Shown here: in pieces, positions 34,632 to 43,671 of the stretch
How positions within the stretch are numbered: position 1 is the stretch's first letter
Layout of the letters: each line of letters starts with the position of its first letter
Origin: Kribbella steppae
Lineage (GTDB): Bacteria > Actinomycetota > Actinomycetes > Propionibacteriales > Kribbellaceae
Direction: 5' to 3'
Assembly (NCBI RefSeq): GCF_004342025.1
Contig: NZ_SLWN01000004.1
Location: 310,001 to 374,000 of the forward strand
DNA length: 64,000 nt
Translations under genes and position numbers: made by a program
The notes under the pieces: generated by a model
What the model saw: the letters and a program-made list of their open reading frames with translations, nothing else
Database searches by the model: none
What the model was told of the DNA's origin: nothing

Positions 34632-35645
34632 TCACCCGGGAGGTGGGCCGGAGCTCTCGCGGGCCTGCAGTTTGGGGGTGGAGTAGAGGTGCGCGGCCGG
34701 CTCGGCGCCCTCGAGAAGATCGAACAGCCGGGTCGCCACTTCGGCGCCGTACCCGACGACGTCGTGGCTCATCGCGGTCAGGGTCGGGTGGGTGATCCGG
34801 CAGAGTGCCGAGTCGTCCCAGGCGATCAGCGTGACCTCGTCGGGGCAGCGGACGCCGAGGTTGCCGAGTGTCGACAGACCGGCCACCGCCATCAGGTCGT
34901 TGTCGTAGATGATCGCGGTCGGTGGCGTCGCGGACGACATCAACTGCCGGGTCGCGCTCGCGCCCTGATCGCCGGAGAAGTCCGTGTGCACGACTTCCGC
35001 GGAGAGCCCGGTACGACGGACTGCCGCGGCGTACGCCTGGTCGCGGATCCAGACGTGTCCGTGGTCGGGCGGTCCGGCGACCCGGGCGACGCGGTGGTGC
35101 CCGAGCTCGGCGACATGGTCGACCGCTTCCGACATGGCCGTCGTACTGTCGGTCCAGACGCACGTCAGTCCCTCGGCCAGGGACGGGTCGCCGACCAGGA
35201 CGGTCGGCAGGCCGAGTTCCTTCAGCAGCGGAATGCGTGGGTCGTCGGCCTTGATGTCGACCACCACGACGCCGTCCACGCGCTTTTCCCGGGACCATTT
35301 CCGGTACGCCGCGAGTTCTTCCTCCGTGCCCGGGACGGTCCGCAACGCCAAGGCGTAGGACCGCTCGCTCAGAACACCTTCCAGTCCGCCGACGAAGGCC
35401 ATGTAGAACGGCTCTTCACTGAGCGTCTGGGCCGGCCGGGCGAGGATGAGCCCGAAGGTCTCGCTGCGCGCGACGGACAGCTGCCGGGCCACCGGGTTCG
35501 GCACCCACTCGAGCTCCTCGGCGACCTTCAGCACCCGGGCGCGGGTCTCCTCCGACACCCCGGGCTGACCGTTCAGCGCGTACGAGACGGCCCCTTTCGA
35601 CACCCCTGCCCGCCGGGCGATCTCCCGGATCGTCACCCGTGCCAT
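34632..35645 (-). CDS. LacI-family regulator of a lost ABC transporter operon
   Basis: 337 aa: helix-turn-helix TIREIARRAGVSKGAVSYALN (5-25), then the sugar-binding domain (GLILARPAQTLSEEPFYMAF onward). ATG 35645 has AGGAGG upstream. Two identical 16-bp palindromes lie upstream in the divergent promoter region. The divergent target is now only fragments of a family-5 transporter operon, so this regulator may have no local target but itself. Confidence 0.9.
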   Translation of the reverse strand: MARVTIREIARRAGVSKGAVSYALNGQPGVSEETRARVLKVAEELEWVPNPVARQLSVARSETFGLILARPAQTLSEEPFYMAFVGGLEGVLSERSYALALRTVPGTEEELAAYRKWSREKRVDGVVVVDIKADDPRIPLLKELGLPTVLVGDPSLAEGLTCVWTDSTTAMSEAVDHVAELGHHRVARVAGPPDHGHVWIRDQAYAAAVRRTGLSAEVVHTDFSGDQGASATRQLMSSATPPTAIIYDNDLMAVAGLSTLGNLGVRCPDEVTLIAWDDSALCRITHPTLTAMSHDVVGYGAEVATRLFDLLEGAEPAAHLYSTPKLQARESSGPPPG

Positions 35646-35700
35646 CCGCGCCTCCTCAGGTCACGGTCCAGAAACTTACCCGACTTTCGGTCTTGTCGTC

Positions 35701-35716
35701 ACTGAACCGGTCCAGT
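35701..35716. promoter_or_regulatory. LacI-type operator copy 1
   Basis: ACTGAACCGGTCCAGT is symmetric at 7 of 8 pairs around a central CCGG/CG axis. An identical copy lies 33 bp further on, about three helical turns, so dimers bound at both could cooperate on one face. Confidence 0.75.
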
Positions 35717-35733
35717 ACCGTCCCGTTCACTGA

Positions 35734-35749
35734 ACTGAACCGGTCCAGT
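35734..35749. promoter_or_regulatory. LacI-type operator copy 2
   Basis: Second exact copy of ACTGAACCGGTCCAGT. It lies 57 bp before the surviving ATG of the transporter binding-protein relic. Confidence 0.75.
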
Positions 35750-35791
35750 CAAATGCATTTCCGCCCGCCCATCCACCCATTCTTTTTCGAC

Positions 35792-35915
35792 CGGAGGACC
35801 GCGTCATGCCCGGGTCACCGGCTGGCCGACCAAGGACGACCTGTACTCGTTCCCGGCCACCTGGAAGGCCTGGGACAGCGGGATCGTGGTGCAGAACCTG
35901 ACCCCAGTAAAATAA
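35792..35915 (+). pseudogene. Family-5 solute-binding protein relic (start joined to C-terminal tail)
   Basis: A good ribosome site (GGAGGACC) and ATG at 35806 are followed within 6 bp by a different frame (from 35814) reading VTGWPTKDDLYSFPATWKAW and ending VVQNLTPVK-stop. That is the C-terminal tail of a cello-oligosaccharide/peptide-type binding protein. The whole signal peptide and body, some 500 codons, are gone, joined out of frame. Confidence 0.7.
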
Positions 35916-35927
35916 GGGGCCAAGTAG

Positions 35928-36003
35928 ATGCGCTGTTACCTGCACAAGGCGGGGTTCTACGTCGTCGCCCTGTGGGCCGCGCTGACGCTGAACTTCTTTC
36001 GGA
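35928..36003 (+). pseudogene. DppB-type permease relic (first about 24 codons)
   Basis: ATG 35928 opens MRCYLHKAGFYVVALWAALT, the N-terminal first membrane helix of DppB/OppB permeases, then breaks off after LTLNFF and runs into ATPase sequence. The remaining part of this permease and the expected second permease are missing. Confidence 0.65.
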
Positions 36004-36350
36004 CAAAGTGGCAGTGGCAAGTCGACGATCGCCAAGTTGCTGCTCCAGTTGCAACGTCCATCGGCCGGCTCGATCCTGCTGGACGGTCAGCCGGTACGAC
36101 GCTCAGGCCTGCGCGACTATCGCCGTACGGGGCAAATGGTCTTCCAGGATCCGTTCACTCGATCGACCATCACCTGGCCCGGCCGTTGCAGCTGCATGGG
36201 AAGGGGAAGGACGGCGTCCACGAGCTGCTCGAGCGGGTCCAGCTCACGCCGGCCGAGGTCATGGCTCAGCGGCGGCCCGCATGAGTTGACTACACCAAGC
36301 TGCTCCTCCAGGCCTCCCCCGACCCAGAGAAGCACTTCAGTCGGTCCTAG
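36004..36350 (+). pseudogene. DppF-type ATPase relic
   Basis: SGSGKSTIAKLLLQLQRPSA (Walker A end, from 36007) and TGQMVFQDPF (Q-loop) are in one frame. HHLARPLQLHGKG and HELLERVQLTPAEVM continue after a frameshift. Finally VDYTKLLLQASPDPEK in a third frame gives the usual C-terminal tail with stop at 36348. Signature and Walker B motifs are deleted. The stop region overlaps the MarR gene end by 14 bp. Confidence 0.65.
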
Positions 36351-36837
36351 GCTCCAGCACGCCAAGCCAGGTGGTGAGCAACTTCTCCAACTGCGCGGCG
36401 TCATCCGGAGTCAGCGCTTCGAGCAGCCGCCGCTCGTTGGCCATATGAGCAGTGAACGCCTGGTCGAACAGGCGACGCCCGGTCGGTGTCAGGCGGACGA
36501 CACGACCACGACCGTCGGCGTCACTGCGCCGTCTCTCCACCAGACCGGCCTGCTCGAGCCGATCGACCCGCTTGGTGACCGCACCGGTCGTCACCATCGT
36601 GTGCAGCGCGATCTCACCAGGCGCCCGCTCGTACGGCGTACCGGCCCGACGCAATGCGGCGAGTACGTCGAACTCCCCCTCGGTCAGGCCGTACTTCGCG
36701 TAGAGCAGCGTCAGCTCACCGGTCAGGTGGTTCGCGATCCGGTGCAGCCGGCCGATCACTCCTTGTGGACTCGTGTCGACGTCCGGCCGCTCGACTCGCC
36801 ACTCCGCCTGGATCCGTGCCACGTGGTCTTCGGTCAC
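36337..36837 (-). CDS. MarR-family transcriptional regulator
   Basis: 166 aa from GTG 36837. The winged helix contains LTEGEFDVLAALRRAG, ALHTMVTTGAVTKRVDRLEQ and the wing ERRRSDADGRGRVVRLT. It is divergent from an EamA exporter and most likely binds the perfect palindrome between them, which overlaps the exporter promoter. Confidence 0.9.
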   Translation of the reverse strand: MTEDHVARIQAEWRVERPDVDTSPQGVIGRLHRIANHLTGELTLLYAKYGLTEGEFDVLAALRRAGTPYERAPGEIALHTMVTTGAVTKRVDRLEQAGLVERRRSDADGRGRVVRLTPTGRRLFDQAFTAHMANERRLLEALTPDDAAQLEKLLTTWLGVLEPRTD

Positions 36838-36846
36838 CGGTACAGC

Positions 36847-36869
36847 ATATCTTCCCAGGAAGATATAAT
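36847..36869 (+). promoter_or_regulatory. MarR operator overlapping a -10 box; probable leaderless start
   Basis: ATATCTTCC-CA-GGAAGATAT (36847-36866) is a perfect 9-bp inverted repeat. The -10 hexamer TATAAT (36864-36869) overlaps its right arm, and the exporter ATG is only 7 bp further, so transcription would begin at or next to the start codon. A second partial palindrome, GGAAAATATCTTCC (36879-36892), lies inside the first codons of the gene. Confidence 0.7.
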
Positions 36870-36876
36870 AGTTTCC

Positions 36877-37770
36877 ATGGAAAATATCTTCCGCTGGGTG
36901 CTCGTCACCGCGATCGCTCCGATCGCGTGGGGCACGAACTACTTCGTCACCCACGAGTACTTGCCGGCCGGTTATCCCCTGTACGGCGCCCTCTTCCGCG
37001 CCCTGCCGGCCGGATTGCTGTTGCTGTGCATCGCCCGCCGCCTCCCCCGCGGGGCGTGGTGGTGGCGGTCGTTGGTGCTTGGCGTCTGCAACATGGGCGC
37101 CTTCTTCGCGCTGATCTACGTCGCCTCGCAGCTCCTGCCGGTCAGCCTGGCCTCGACGATCATGTCCGCGACCCCACTGACCATGGCCCTCTTCGCCTGG
37201 GCCCTGCTCGCGGAGCGCCCGACCCTGCCCGTGCTCATCGGCGCCGCCGCCGGAATCACGGGCGTGTGTCTGATGCTCGGCGCCGGCGCAACCTCTGTGG
37301 ACCTCCGCGGCGTAGCAGCCTCGATCGCCGCGCTGCTCATGTCTTCGTGCGGCTACATCCTCACCAAGAAATGGGGCCGAGCCGCCAGCCCGCTGGCCAC
37401 CACCTCCTGGCAACTCATCGCCGGCGGCCTTGTCCTCATCCCGTTCGCCGTGACGATCGAGGGCCGGCCACCGTCCCTGGACCTACCGGCCCTCGCCGGC
37501 TTCGCGTACGTCGGCCTGATCGCCACCGCCCTGGCCTTCACCGCCTGGTTCACCGGCCTCCGCCACCTGCCCGCTGCCACCGTCGGCCTGATCGGCTTAC
37601 TGAACCCGGTCACCGGCGTACTCCTGGGAACAACCCTGTCCGGCGACATGCTCACCGTCCCGCAACTTCTCGGGATGACACTGGTGCTTCTCGGCATCAC
37701 GCTCGCCCGACCGCGACGCGAGACGACCGTTGCGTCACCGGTGGCCGAGCCACCTAAGGTTTATCGATGA
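36877..37770 (+). CDS. EamA (drug/metabolite) family exporter
   Basis: 297 aa, ten membrane helices arranged as two EamA repeats (about 8-135 and 148-283). WGTNYFVTHEYLPAGYPLYGALFRALPAG is characteristic. Efflux of a small metabolite is expected. It overlaps the GH36 gene by 4 bp, an unusual pairing for an exporter. Confidence 0.9.
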   Translation: MENIFRWVLVTAIAPIAWGTNYFVTHEYLPAGYPLYGALFRALPAGLLLLCIARRLPRGAWWWRSLVLGVCNMGAFFALIYVASQLLPVSLASTIMSATPLTMALFAWALLAERPTLPVLIGAAAGITGVCLMLGAGATSVDLRGVAASIAALLMSSCGYILTKKWGRAASPLATTSWQLIAGGLVLIPFAVTIEGRPPSLDLPALAGFAYVGLIATALAFTAWFTGLRHLPAATVGLIGLLNPVTGVLLGTTLSGDMLTVPQLLGMTLVLLGITLARPRRETTVASPVAEPPKVYR

Positions 37771-39773
37771 ACCTGCGCTGGAGCACGCCCGAGCTGACGT
37801 TGACCTTCACTCTCGATGACGGTCCGGTGCGGGTGACCGCCGGGGATGCGGGCGTCGTGCCGAGCCAACCGTTGGTGGAGGTATCAGCGATCGGGTACGG
37901 GCGATCTCCCGGCACGAACCGGCATGTCGACACGATCCTGGGTCAGCGCCTGCGGTACGTGCGCCACGACGACAGTGGATCCACGTTGCGCATCGTCCAG
38001 GAAGACGCCGAGACCGGTCTGCGGATCACCAGTGTGTTCGAGGCGCGAGCCGGCGTACGGGCGTGGTCCGAGGCATCGATGACCGGGCCGGGCTCGCTCG
38101 AGCTGGACTTCCTGTCGTCCCTGGTCGTCGGGCTCGAGTCGGTCGATGCGGATCTGCACTCGGCGGCCAACGACTGGATGGCTGAGAACCGGTGGTCGGT
38201 CCAGCCGTTGCGCTCGGGCGGTGTTCCGCAGATCGTCCGCGATCCGCACTATCCGGTCGCGAAGAGCCGTCATGCGCTGACCAGCACCGGTTCCTGGTCG
38301 ACCGGTGAGCGGCTGCCGGTCGGCGTACTGGTCGATCGGAGCACGCCGTACGCACTCGGCTGGCAGGTCGAGCACAACGGGCCCTGGCATGTCGAACTCG
38401 GCGAGAACCAGCGTGGCGGTTACCTGTTGCTCAGCGGGCCGACCGATCAGGAACACCAGTGGACCGTCCGGCTGACCGCGGACGAACCGTTCACCACCGT
38501 GCCCGTCTCCCTCGTCGCCGCGACCGACCGCGACAGCGCGTTCGCGGCGCTCACCCGGCAACGCCGCGCGCTGCGGATGCGCCGGCCGGTGGACGACCGG
38601 ATGCCGGTGATCTTCAACGACTACATGAACACGCTGATGGGCGACCCGACGACCGAGAAGTTGCTGCCGCTGATCGACGCCGCGGCCGAGGTCGGCGCCG
38701 ACTACTTCTGCATTGACGCCGGCTGGTACGCCGAGGGCCACTGGTGGAGCACCGTCGGCGCGTGGCAGCCGTCGACCACCCGCTTCCCGAACGGCGTCGG
38801 CGAGGTGATCGACCGGATCCACAAGCGCGGTCTGGTGCCGGGGTTGTGGCTTGAGCCCGAGGTGATCGGTGTCGACGCACCGATCGCGTCGGTACTGCCC
38901 GACGAAGCCTTCCTCACGCGTCGCGGGACCCGGGTCGCCGAGCACGGCCGCTACCTTCTCGACCTCCGCAACCCACTCGCCCGCCAGCACCTCGACGACA
39001 CGGTCGACCGGCTGGTGAGCGACTTCGGCGTCGGGTACTTCAAGTTCGACAACAACACGATGACTGGCCCCGGCACCGACAAGGGCGGTACGTCGCTGGG
39101 CCACGGCCTGCTCGAACACAACCGGGCCCTGCTCACCTGGCTCGACGCGTTGCAGGCTCGCCAACCCGAGTTGTTGATCGAGAACTGCGCCTCGGGCGCG
39201 ATGCGGATGGACTACGCGATGCTGTCCCGCCTCCACCTGCAATCAACCTCTGACCAGCAACACCCGTTGCTCTATGCACCCATCACAGCAGCGGCCCCGG
39301 CCGCCGTACTCCCCGAACAAGCCGGCCACTGGGCCTACCCGATCACCGGCACCACGCGCGAAGAGTTCACCCTCGCCCTGGTCAACGGCATCCCCGGCCG
39401 CCTCTACCTCTCCGGCCATCTCAACCACATGACCGACTCCGAACTCGACCTGGTTCGGTCCGCCGTCGCCGCCCATCGCGTCGTACTGGAAGATCTGGAA
39501 ACCCTCGTACCGAGCTGGCCCGTCGGCCTCCCGAACTGGAGTGACGACTGGATCGCCCTGGCGTTGAGCAATCCCACCGCCACCTACCTGGCCCTCTGGC
39601 ACCGCGCGGAGGGCCCTGGGGAGATCACGCTCCCCATCGCCCCGTCAATCGTCGACAACCTCTTCCCCACAGAGCCGGACGGCTGGACCTACAACTGGAC
39701 GGGCAACGGGCTGAGGGTCACAACAGACGTGTCCGAACCCTCGGCCCGAATCATCCGCCTCACCCCCAGCTAG
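37767..39773 (+). CDS. GH36 alpha-galactosidase
   Basis: 668 aa, no signal peptide, so cytosolic. N-terminal beta-supersandwich (about 1-310), then the (beta/alpha)8 barrel. The nucleophile is Asp428 in YFKFDNN and the acid/base is Asp482 in CASGAMRMDY; FCIDAGWYAEG and GLWLEPE are further barrel landmarks. It would release alpha-linked galactose from imported oligosaccharides. It shares the MarR-controlled transcript with EamA. Confidence 0.88.
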   Translation: MNLRWSTPELTLTFTLDDGPVRVTAGDAGVVPSQPLVEVSAIGYGRSPGTNRHVDTILGQRLRYVRHDDSGSTLRIVQEDAETGLRITSVFEARAGVRAWSEASMTGPGSLELDFLSSLVVGLESVDADLHSAANDWMAENRWSVQPLRSGGVPQIVRDPHYPVAKSRHALTSTGSWSTGERLPVGVLVDRSTPYALGWQVEHNGPWHVELGENQRGGYLLLSGPTDQEHQWTVRLTADEPFTTVPVSLVAATDRDSAFAALTRQRRALRMRRPVDDRMPVIFNDYMNTLMGDPTTEKLLPLIDAAAEVGADYFCIDAGWYAEGHWWSTVGAWQPSTTRFPNGVGEVIDRIHKRGLVPGLWLEPEVIGVDAPIASVLPDEAFLTRRGTRVAEHGRYLLDLRNPLARQHLDDTVDRLVSDFGVGYFKFDNNTMTGPGTDKGGTSLGHGLLEHNRALLTWLDALQARQPELLIENCASGAMRMDYAMLSRLHLQSTSDQQHPLLYAPITAAAPAAVLPEQAGHWAYPITGTTREEFTLALVNGIPGRLYLSGHLNHMTDSELDLVRSAVAAHRVVLEDLETLVPSWPVGLPNWSDDWIALALSNPTATYLALWHRAEGPGEITLPIAPSIVDNLFPTEPDGWTYNWTGNGLRVTTDVSEPSARIIRLTPS

Positions 39774-39862
39774 AACCAGGTGGAGAGGGGCGGCCAGCTT
39801 CCAGGCCAGGTTGACCGTGTCAAGCAAGCCGGCGTTCAGCGCTACCCGGTGGCAGGGAACAT

Positions 39863-39889
39863 GGGGGCTCCCGGAGGCCGGGAGCCCCC
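39863..39889. terminator. Bidirectional rho-independent-like terminator between GH36 and GH12
   Basis: GGGGGCTCCCGG (39863-39874) pairs perfectly with CCGGGAGCCCCC (39878-39889) around an AGG loop, followed by TTCT on the plus strand. The flanking genes converge here. Confidence 0.8.
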
Positions 39890-39895
39890 TTCTGG

Positions 39896-40588
39896 TCAGG
39901 AGGAGGTGACGGAGTAAGAGTTGGAGGCGAAGTTGAGGCCGCCGGCGGATGAGGTGATCTCGAAGCCGAACTGGACTTCGCCGACAGTGGCGTCGCCCAT
40001 CCAGCCGCGGGTGCGGATCCAGTTCAGGACGGCTTTGATGTCGACCGAGCCGGAGTTGGTGTTGGAGGTGCGGATGAAGGAGAACACCGCGTTCGCGCCG
40101 TTGCTGCCGCGGTAGACGTCCCAGGTGTGGCCGCCGACGCTGACGGTGGTCTGCAGGGAACCGATCGGACCGACGGCGCCCTGCTTGTTCATCCAGATCA
40201 TGATTTCGTAGGCGTTGTTGTCGGCCCAGATGTCGTACGTCGTCGCGTACGACCCACTACCCGGGCGGGACACGTTGAAGTTGCTGGTCAGGGTGCCGAT
40301 GGCGCTCACTCGCTTGCCGATGTTGCGCGCCGAGTGCGGGTACGACTTCACGCCGCCGGTGTTCGGGTGGTCGGCCCAGACGCCCCAGTTGCTGTAGGAG
40401 TTGGCCCAGATCGTCTGCGGGCCGGCGCCGCCGCCCCAGATGTTGTTGCGAACCGTGTAGCCGCCGTTCGACCAGGTCCCCCACTGGTCCGAGGATGACC
40501 ACGCCGCGGCCTGCGCGGGTACGGCGGCCACCAGGCCCGCCGCTAGTACTGTCACCACTGCAGTTACTGCTCTCCACCATTTTGTCAT
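39896..40588 (-). CDS. Secreted GH12 endoglucanase, probably xyloglucan-active
   Basis: 230 aa from ATG 40588 (AGAGGA upstream). A Sec signal (about 1-32, ending VPAQA-AAW) precedes one GH12 jelly-roll domain. The catalytic Glu pair is likely in YEIMIWMN and in FGFEITSS. GH12 enzymes cut beta-1,4-glucan or xyloglucan; the surrounding GH74, GH31, GH42 and GH3 genes favour xyloglucan. A LacI operator lies 80 bp upstream. Confidence 0.9.
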   Translation of the reverse strand: MTKWWRAVTAVVTVLAAGLVAAVPAQAAAWSSSDQWGTWSNGGYTVRNNIWGGGAGPQTIWANSYSNWGVWADHPNTGGVKSYPHSARNIGKRVSAIGTLTSNFNVSRPGSGSYATTYDIWADNNAYEIMIWMNKQGAVGPIGSLQTTVSVGGHTWDVYRGSNGANAVFSFIRTSNTNSGSVDIKAVLNWIRTRGWMGDATVGEVQFGFEITSSAGGLNFASNSYSVTSS

Positions 40589-40667
40589 TGCTGTTCCTCT
40601 CATCTTTGGGCGTTGAGATGACGCAGGGACTTGACACAGGGGATTTCTCGACTCGACGCTGGTCCGA

Positions 40668-40683
40668 GTCGAAGCGCTTCGAC
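40668..40683. promoter_or_regulatory. LacI operator in the GH12/LacI divergent promoter
   Basis: GTCGAAGCGCTTCGAC is a perfect 16-bp palindrome. Its 14-bp core TCGAAGCGCTTCGA recurs at three other glycosidase promoters in the window, so this is probably the recognition site of the adjacent LacI protein. Confidence 0.85.
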
Positions 40684-40729
40684 TGCGGTATGACAGGGTA
40701 TGAACAACCAGGACTAAGGAGAGCCCACG

Positions 40730-41755
40730 ATGGTCACGATCGCGGACGTCGCCCGGCATGCCGGGGTCGCGGCCAGCACAGTCTCCTACGTGCTCAGTGG
40801 GAAGCGGTCGATCTCCACCGACACCCGCGAACGCGTCCAGCGCAGCGTCCGTGCGCTCGGCTATCGGCCGAACGCCAGCGCCCGTGCGCTCGCGAGCCAG
40901 CGGTCCAACGTGCTCGCGCTGGTGATTCCGCTGCGCACCGGCATGCACGTCCCGGTGATGATGCAGTTCGCCGCCGCGGTCGTCACCACCGCCCGCCGGT
41001 TCGATCACGACGTACTGCTGCTGACCGCCGACGAAGGGCCGGAGGGTCTGGAGCGGGTCGCGCAGAGCTCGCTCGTGGACGCGCTGGTCGTGATGGATGT
41101 CGAGCTGCACGACGAGCGGGTGCCGGTGCTGCGCGAGCTGCCGATGCCGTCGGTCCTGATCGGGTATCCGGCCGACGCCGACCGGCTGACCTGCATCGAC
41201 CTCGACTTCGTTGCCGCAGGCGCCCATTGTGTGGACCACCTGGCCGACCTCGGCCACCGCTCCCTTGCCTTGCTTGGTACGCCGTCTGCCGTGTACGAAC
41301 GTCAGACAGGTTTCGCCCAGCGCACGCTGACCGGCTTCGTGGAAGCGGCCGAGCGTCGTGGCGTCCTCGGCGTCGAGACCCCGTGTGAGCACACCTTCGA
41401 CGCGATCCTCGGCACCGTCGAGCAACTGCTGCGCGACCACCCGGACATCACCGGGCTGGTGGTTCAGAACGAGCCGATCATCGGCCCGCTGCTCGACGTA
41501 CTGCGGCGACTCGGACGCCGCGTTCCCGAGGACATGTCCCTGATGGCGATCTGCGCGGACGATGTCGCCGAGCGGCAGGTACCGCAACTGTCCTCCGTCA
41601 CCATCCCGGCCGAGCGGATCGGTGAGCAGGCGGTCGAGTCCCTCATCACCAAACTGGAGGGCGGCGACGTACCCGAGCTGACGCTGCTGCCGCCGAAGCT
41701 CACCGCCCGTGGCAGCACCTGCGAAGCCCTTCATGGTGACCTGACCACGGCATAG
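40730..41755 (+). CDS. LacI-family regulator of the xyloglucan regulon
   Basis: 341 aa. Helix-turn-helix VTIADVARHAGVAASTVSYV (2-21), hinge RPNASARALAS, effector domain VLALVIPLRTGMHVPVMMQF onward. It is divergent from GH12 and shares its operator. Four copies of the operator core place GH12, its own gene, GH3 and GH31 under the same control. The 3' end overlaps the GH42 gene on the opposite strand by 25 bp. Confidence 0.9.
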   Translation: MVTIADVARHAGVAASTVSYVLSGKRSISTDTRERVQRSVRALGYRPNASARALASQRSNVLALVIPLRTGMHVPVMMQFAAAVVTTARRFDHDVLLLTADEGPEGLERVAQSSLVDALVVMDVELHDERVPVLRELPMPSVLIGYPADADRLTCIDLDFVAAGAHCVDHLADLGHRSLALLGTPSAVYERQTGFAQRTLTGFVEAAERRGVLGVETPCEHTFDAILGTVEQLLRDHPDITGLVVQNEPIIGPLLDVLRRLGRRVPEDMSLMAICADDVAERQVPQLSSVTIPAERIGEQAVESLITKLEGGDVPELTLLPPKLTARGSTCEALHGDLTTA

Positions 41756-43671
41756 CCACCACCCGGCAACGACAACTCGCCATCGACCTTCACGCCTGAG
41801 ATCAGCTCAACCCCATCCGCGGGCACGACGACCTCCGCGTCGCCGTGGTTGAACAGGAATGTCCACGTGGTGTCGCCGTCGCCGTCGCCGGAGTTGGTGC
41901 GGCGGCGAACCGTCTCCACCGCCGACGGCGACAAACCGAAGATGCCCGCGGCGGTCTCGGAATCCAGCGAGGTCGAGACATACCAAGCGGTCCCGGCGCC
42001 GACCTGACGACGGGTGATCGCCGGCTTCCCGTCGAGCACTCCCCCGACGTACCGGTCGACCACCTCGGCCGACACTGCCTCCACGTCCTCACTCCACAAC
42101 CGCCCCTGCCCGCCGGACGACAACTCCACCACACCGTCTTCCGGCAGCGGATGAAACTCCTCCACCCGCACGCCGAGCAGCGACCTGAACGCGCCCGGAT
42201 ACCCGCCGAGCCGCACCTGTACGTCGGGGTCCACGATCCCGCTGAAGTACCCGACCACCAACTGCCCGCCACCCTCGACGTACGCCGCGAGCGACGCAGC
42301 CGCCTCATCGCTGATCAGGTACAACGACGGCACCACGACCAGCTTGTACGACGACAAGTCGGCCGAAGGAGGCGCGAAGTCGACAGTCACCCCAGCACGC
42401 CAGAAGTGCCGATGCGCATCCTGCACGGCTGCTAGGTAGTCCAGCGAGGACGACGGCAGATGCGTCCCCTGCATCGCCCACCAGCACTCGACATCCCACA
42501 GCACAGCAACCTCGGCGACAACCTTGCTGTCAGCAACCTCTCCCAGTCGGGGCAGCACCGATCCCAAGTCGGTGACCTCCCGGAACAGCCGCGAGGATGC
42601 TCCGGCGTGCGGCACCAGGGCCGAGTGATACATCTCCGACCCGCCCCGCGACGCCCGCCACTGGAAGAACAGCGCTCCGTTGGACCCGCGCGCGATGTGC
42701 GACAGACTGTGCCGCGCCATCCGTCCCGGCTCTTTCGCGTGCAGCCGCTGCCCGTCGTTGAGCGTCCCTGCCGCCTGCTCCATCAACAGCCACGGCTTCC
42801 CGCCGGCCCACGACCGGGCGAGATCGGCACCGAAGGCGGTTTGCTCCTCGGCACCTAGATCGGTCTGACTCGGATAGTGGTCGATGGCAACGATATCGAC
42901 GGCCGAAGCCCATTGAGCATGGTTCACCGGCACCCAGCCGCCGAAGACGAAGTTCGTCGTGATCGGCAAGGAGGACCGCTCACGAATCTCAGCCTTCTGC
43001 TCGAGAAACGCCTTGAGCAATTCGTCGGACCAGAACCGCCGGTAGTCCAGGAACTGAGTCGGATTCACCAGGTACTGCGTACGACGCGGCGGCTGAATGT
43101 CCTGCCAATCGGCGTACCCCTGACTCCAGAATGCCGTCGTCCACGCGGTGTTCAATCGATCGAGCGACCCGTACCGCTCCCGTAGCCAGTCCCGGAACCG
43201 CTCAGCGGCCAGCGAGCAGTAACAAACAGACCCGTACTCGTTGTGGACATGCCACATTGCCAGTGCTGGATGATTGTCATACCGATTGACAAGTGCACGA
43301 GCAATACCAACAGCCGCCGAACGGTACGCCGGCGCACAGGCGCAGTACGTGTCCCGGCTGCCATGCGTCAGTCGTACGCCGTCGGGCGTGACCGGCAATG
43401 CCTCCGGATGCAGCCGGCTGAACCACGGCGGTGGCGACGCGGTCGGTGTGGCCAGGTCGACGCTCACGCCACCGGCATGCAGCAGGTCGAGAACCTGGTC
43501 CAGCCAGCCGAACTCATACTCCCCCGGCGACGGCTCGAGACTCGACCAGGAGAAGACGCCGACGGTCACGAGGTTGACGCCGGCCTGACGCATCAGCTCG
43601 ACGTCGTCCTTCCACACCGACAGGTCCCACTGGTCCGGGTTGTAGTCACCGCCGTACCAGAGTCGCGTCAT
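41731..43671 (-). CDS. GH42 beta-galactosidase
   Basis: 646 aa, no signal peptide. The GH42 opening LWYGGDYNPDQW, acid/base Glu145 in WHVHNEYG and nucleophile Glu298 in WLLMEQAAG are clear; the trimerisation domain (about 385-590, SSYKLVVVPSLYLIS) and a C-terminal beta domain follow. It would remove beta-galactose from xyloglucan side chains inside the cell. Last gene of the transporter/GH74 operon, overlapping GH74 by 4 bp. Confidence 0.92.
   Translation of the reverse strand: MTRLWYGGDYNPDQWDLSVWKDDVELMRQAGVNLVTVGVFSWSSLEPSPGEYEFGWLDQVLDLLHAGGVSVDLATPTASPPPWFSRLHPEALPVTPDGVRLTHGSRDTYCACAPAYRSAAVGIARALVNRYDNHPALAMWHVHNEYGSVCYCSLAAERFRDWLRERYGSLDRLNTAWTTAFWSQGYADWQDIQPPRRTQYLVNPTQFLDYRRFWSDELLKAFLEQKAEIRERSSLPITTNFVFGGWVPVNHAQWASAVDIVAIDHYPSQTDLGAEEQTAFGADLARSWAGGKPWLLMEQAAGTLNDGQRLHAKEPGRMARHSLSHIARGSNGALFFQWRASRGGSEMYHSALVPHAGASSRLFREVTDLGSVLPRLGEVADSKVVAEVAVLWDVECWWAMQGTHLPSSSLDYLAAVQDAHRHFWRAGVTVDFAPPSADLSSYKLVVVPSLYLISDEAAASLAAYVEGGGQLVVGYFSGIVDPDVQVRLGGYPGAFRSLLGVRVEEFHPLPEDGVVELSSGGQGRLWSEDVEAVSAEVVDRYVGGVLDGKPAITRRQVGAGTAWYVSTSLDSETAAGIFGLSPSAVETVRRRTNSGDGDGDTTWTFLFNHGDAEVVVPADGVELISGVKVDGELSLPGGGYAVVRSP

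Noticed and set aside
36838..37413. N-terminal extension of the MarR gene into the EamA gene
   Set aside because: It would run antisense through the exporter and across the MarR operator; the GTG at 36837 starts at the conserved MarR N terminus.
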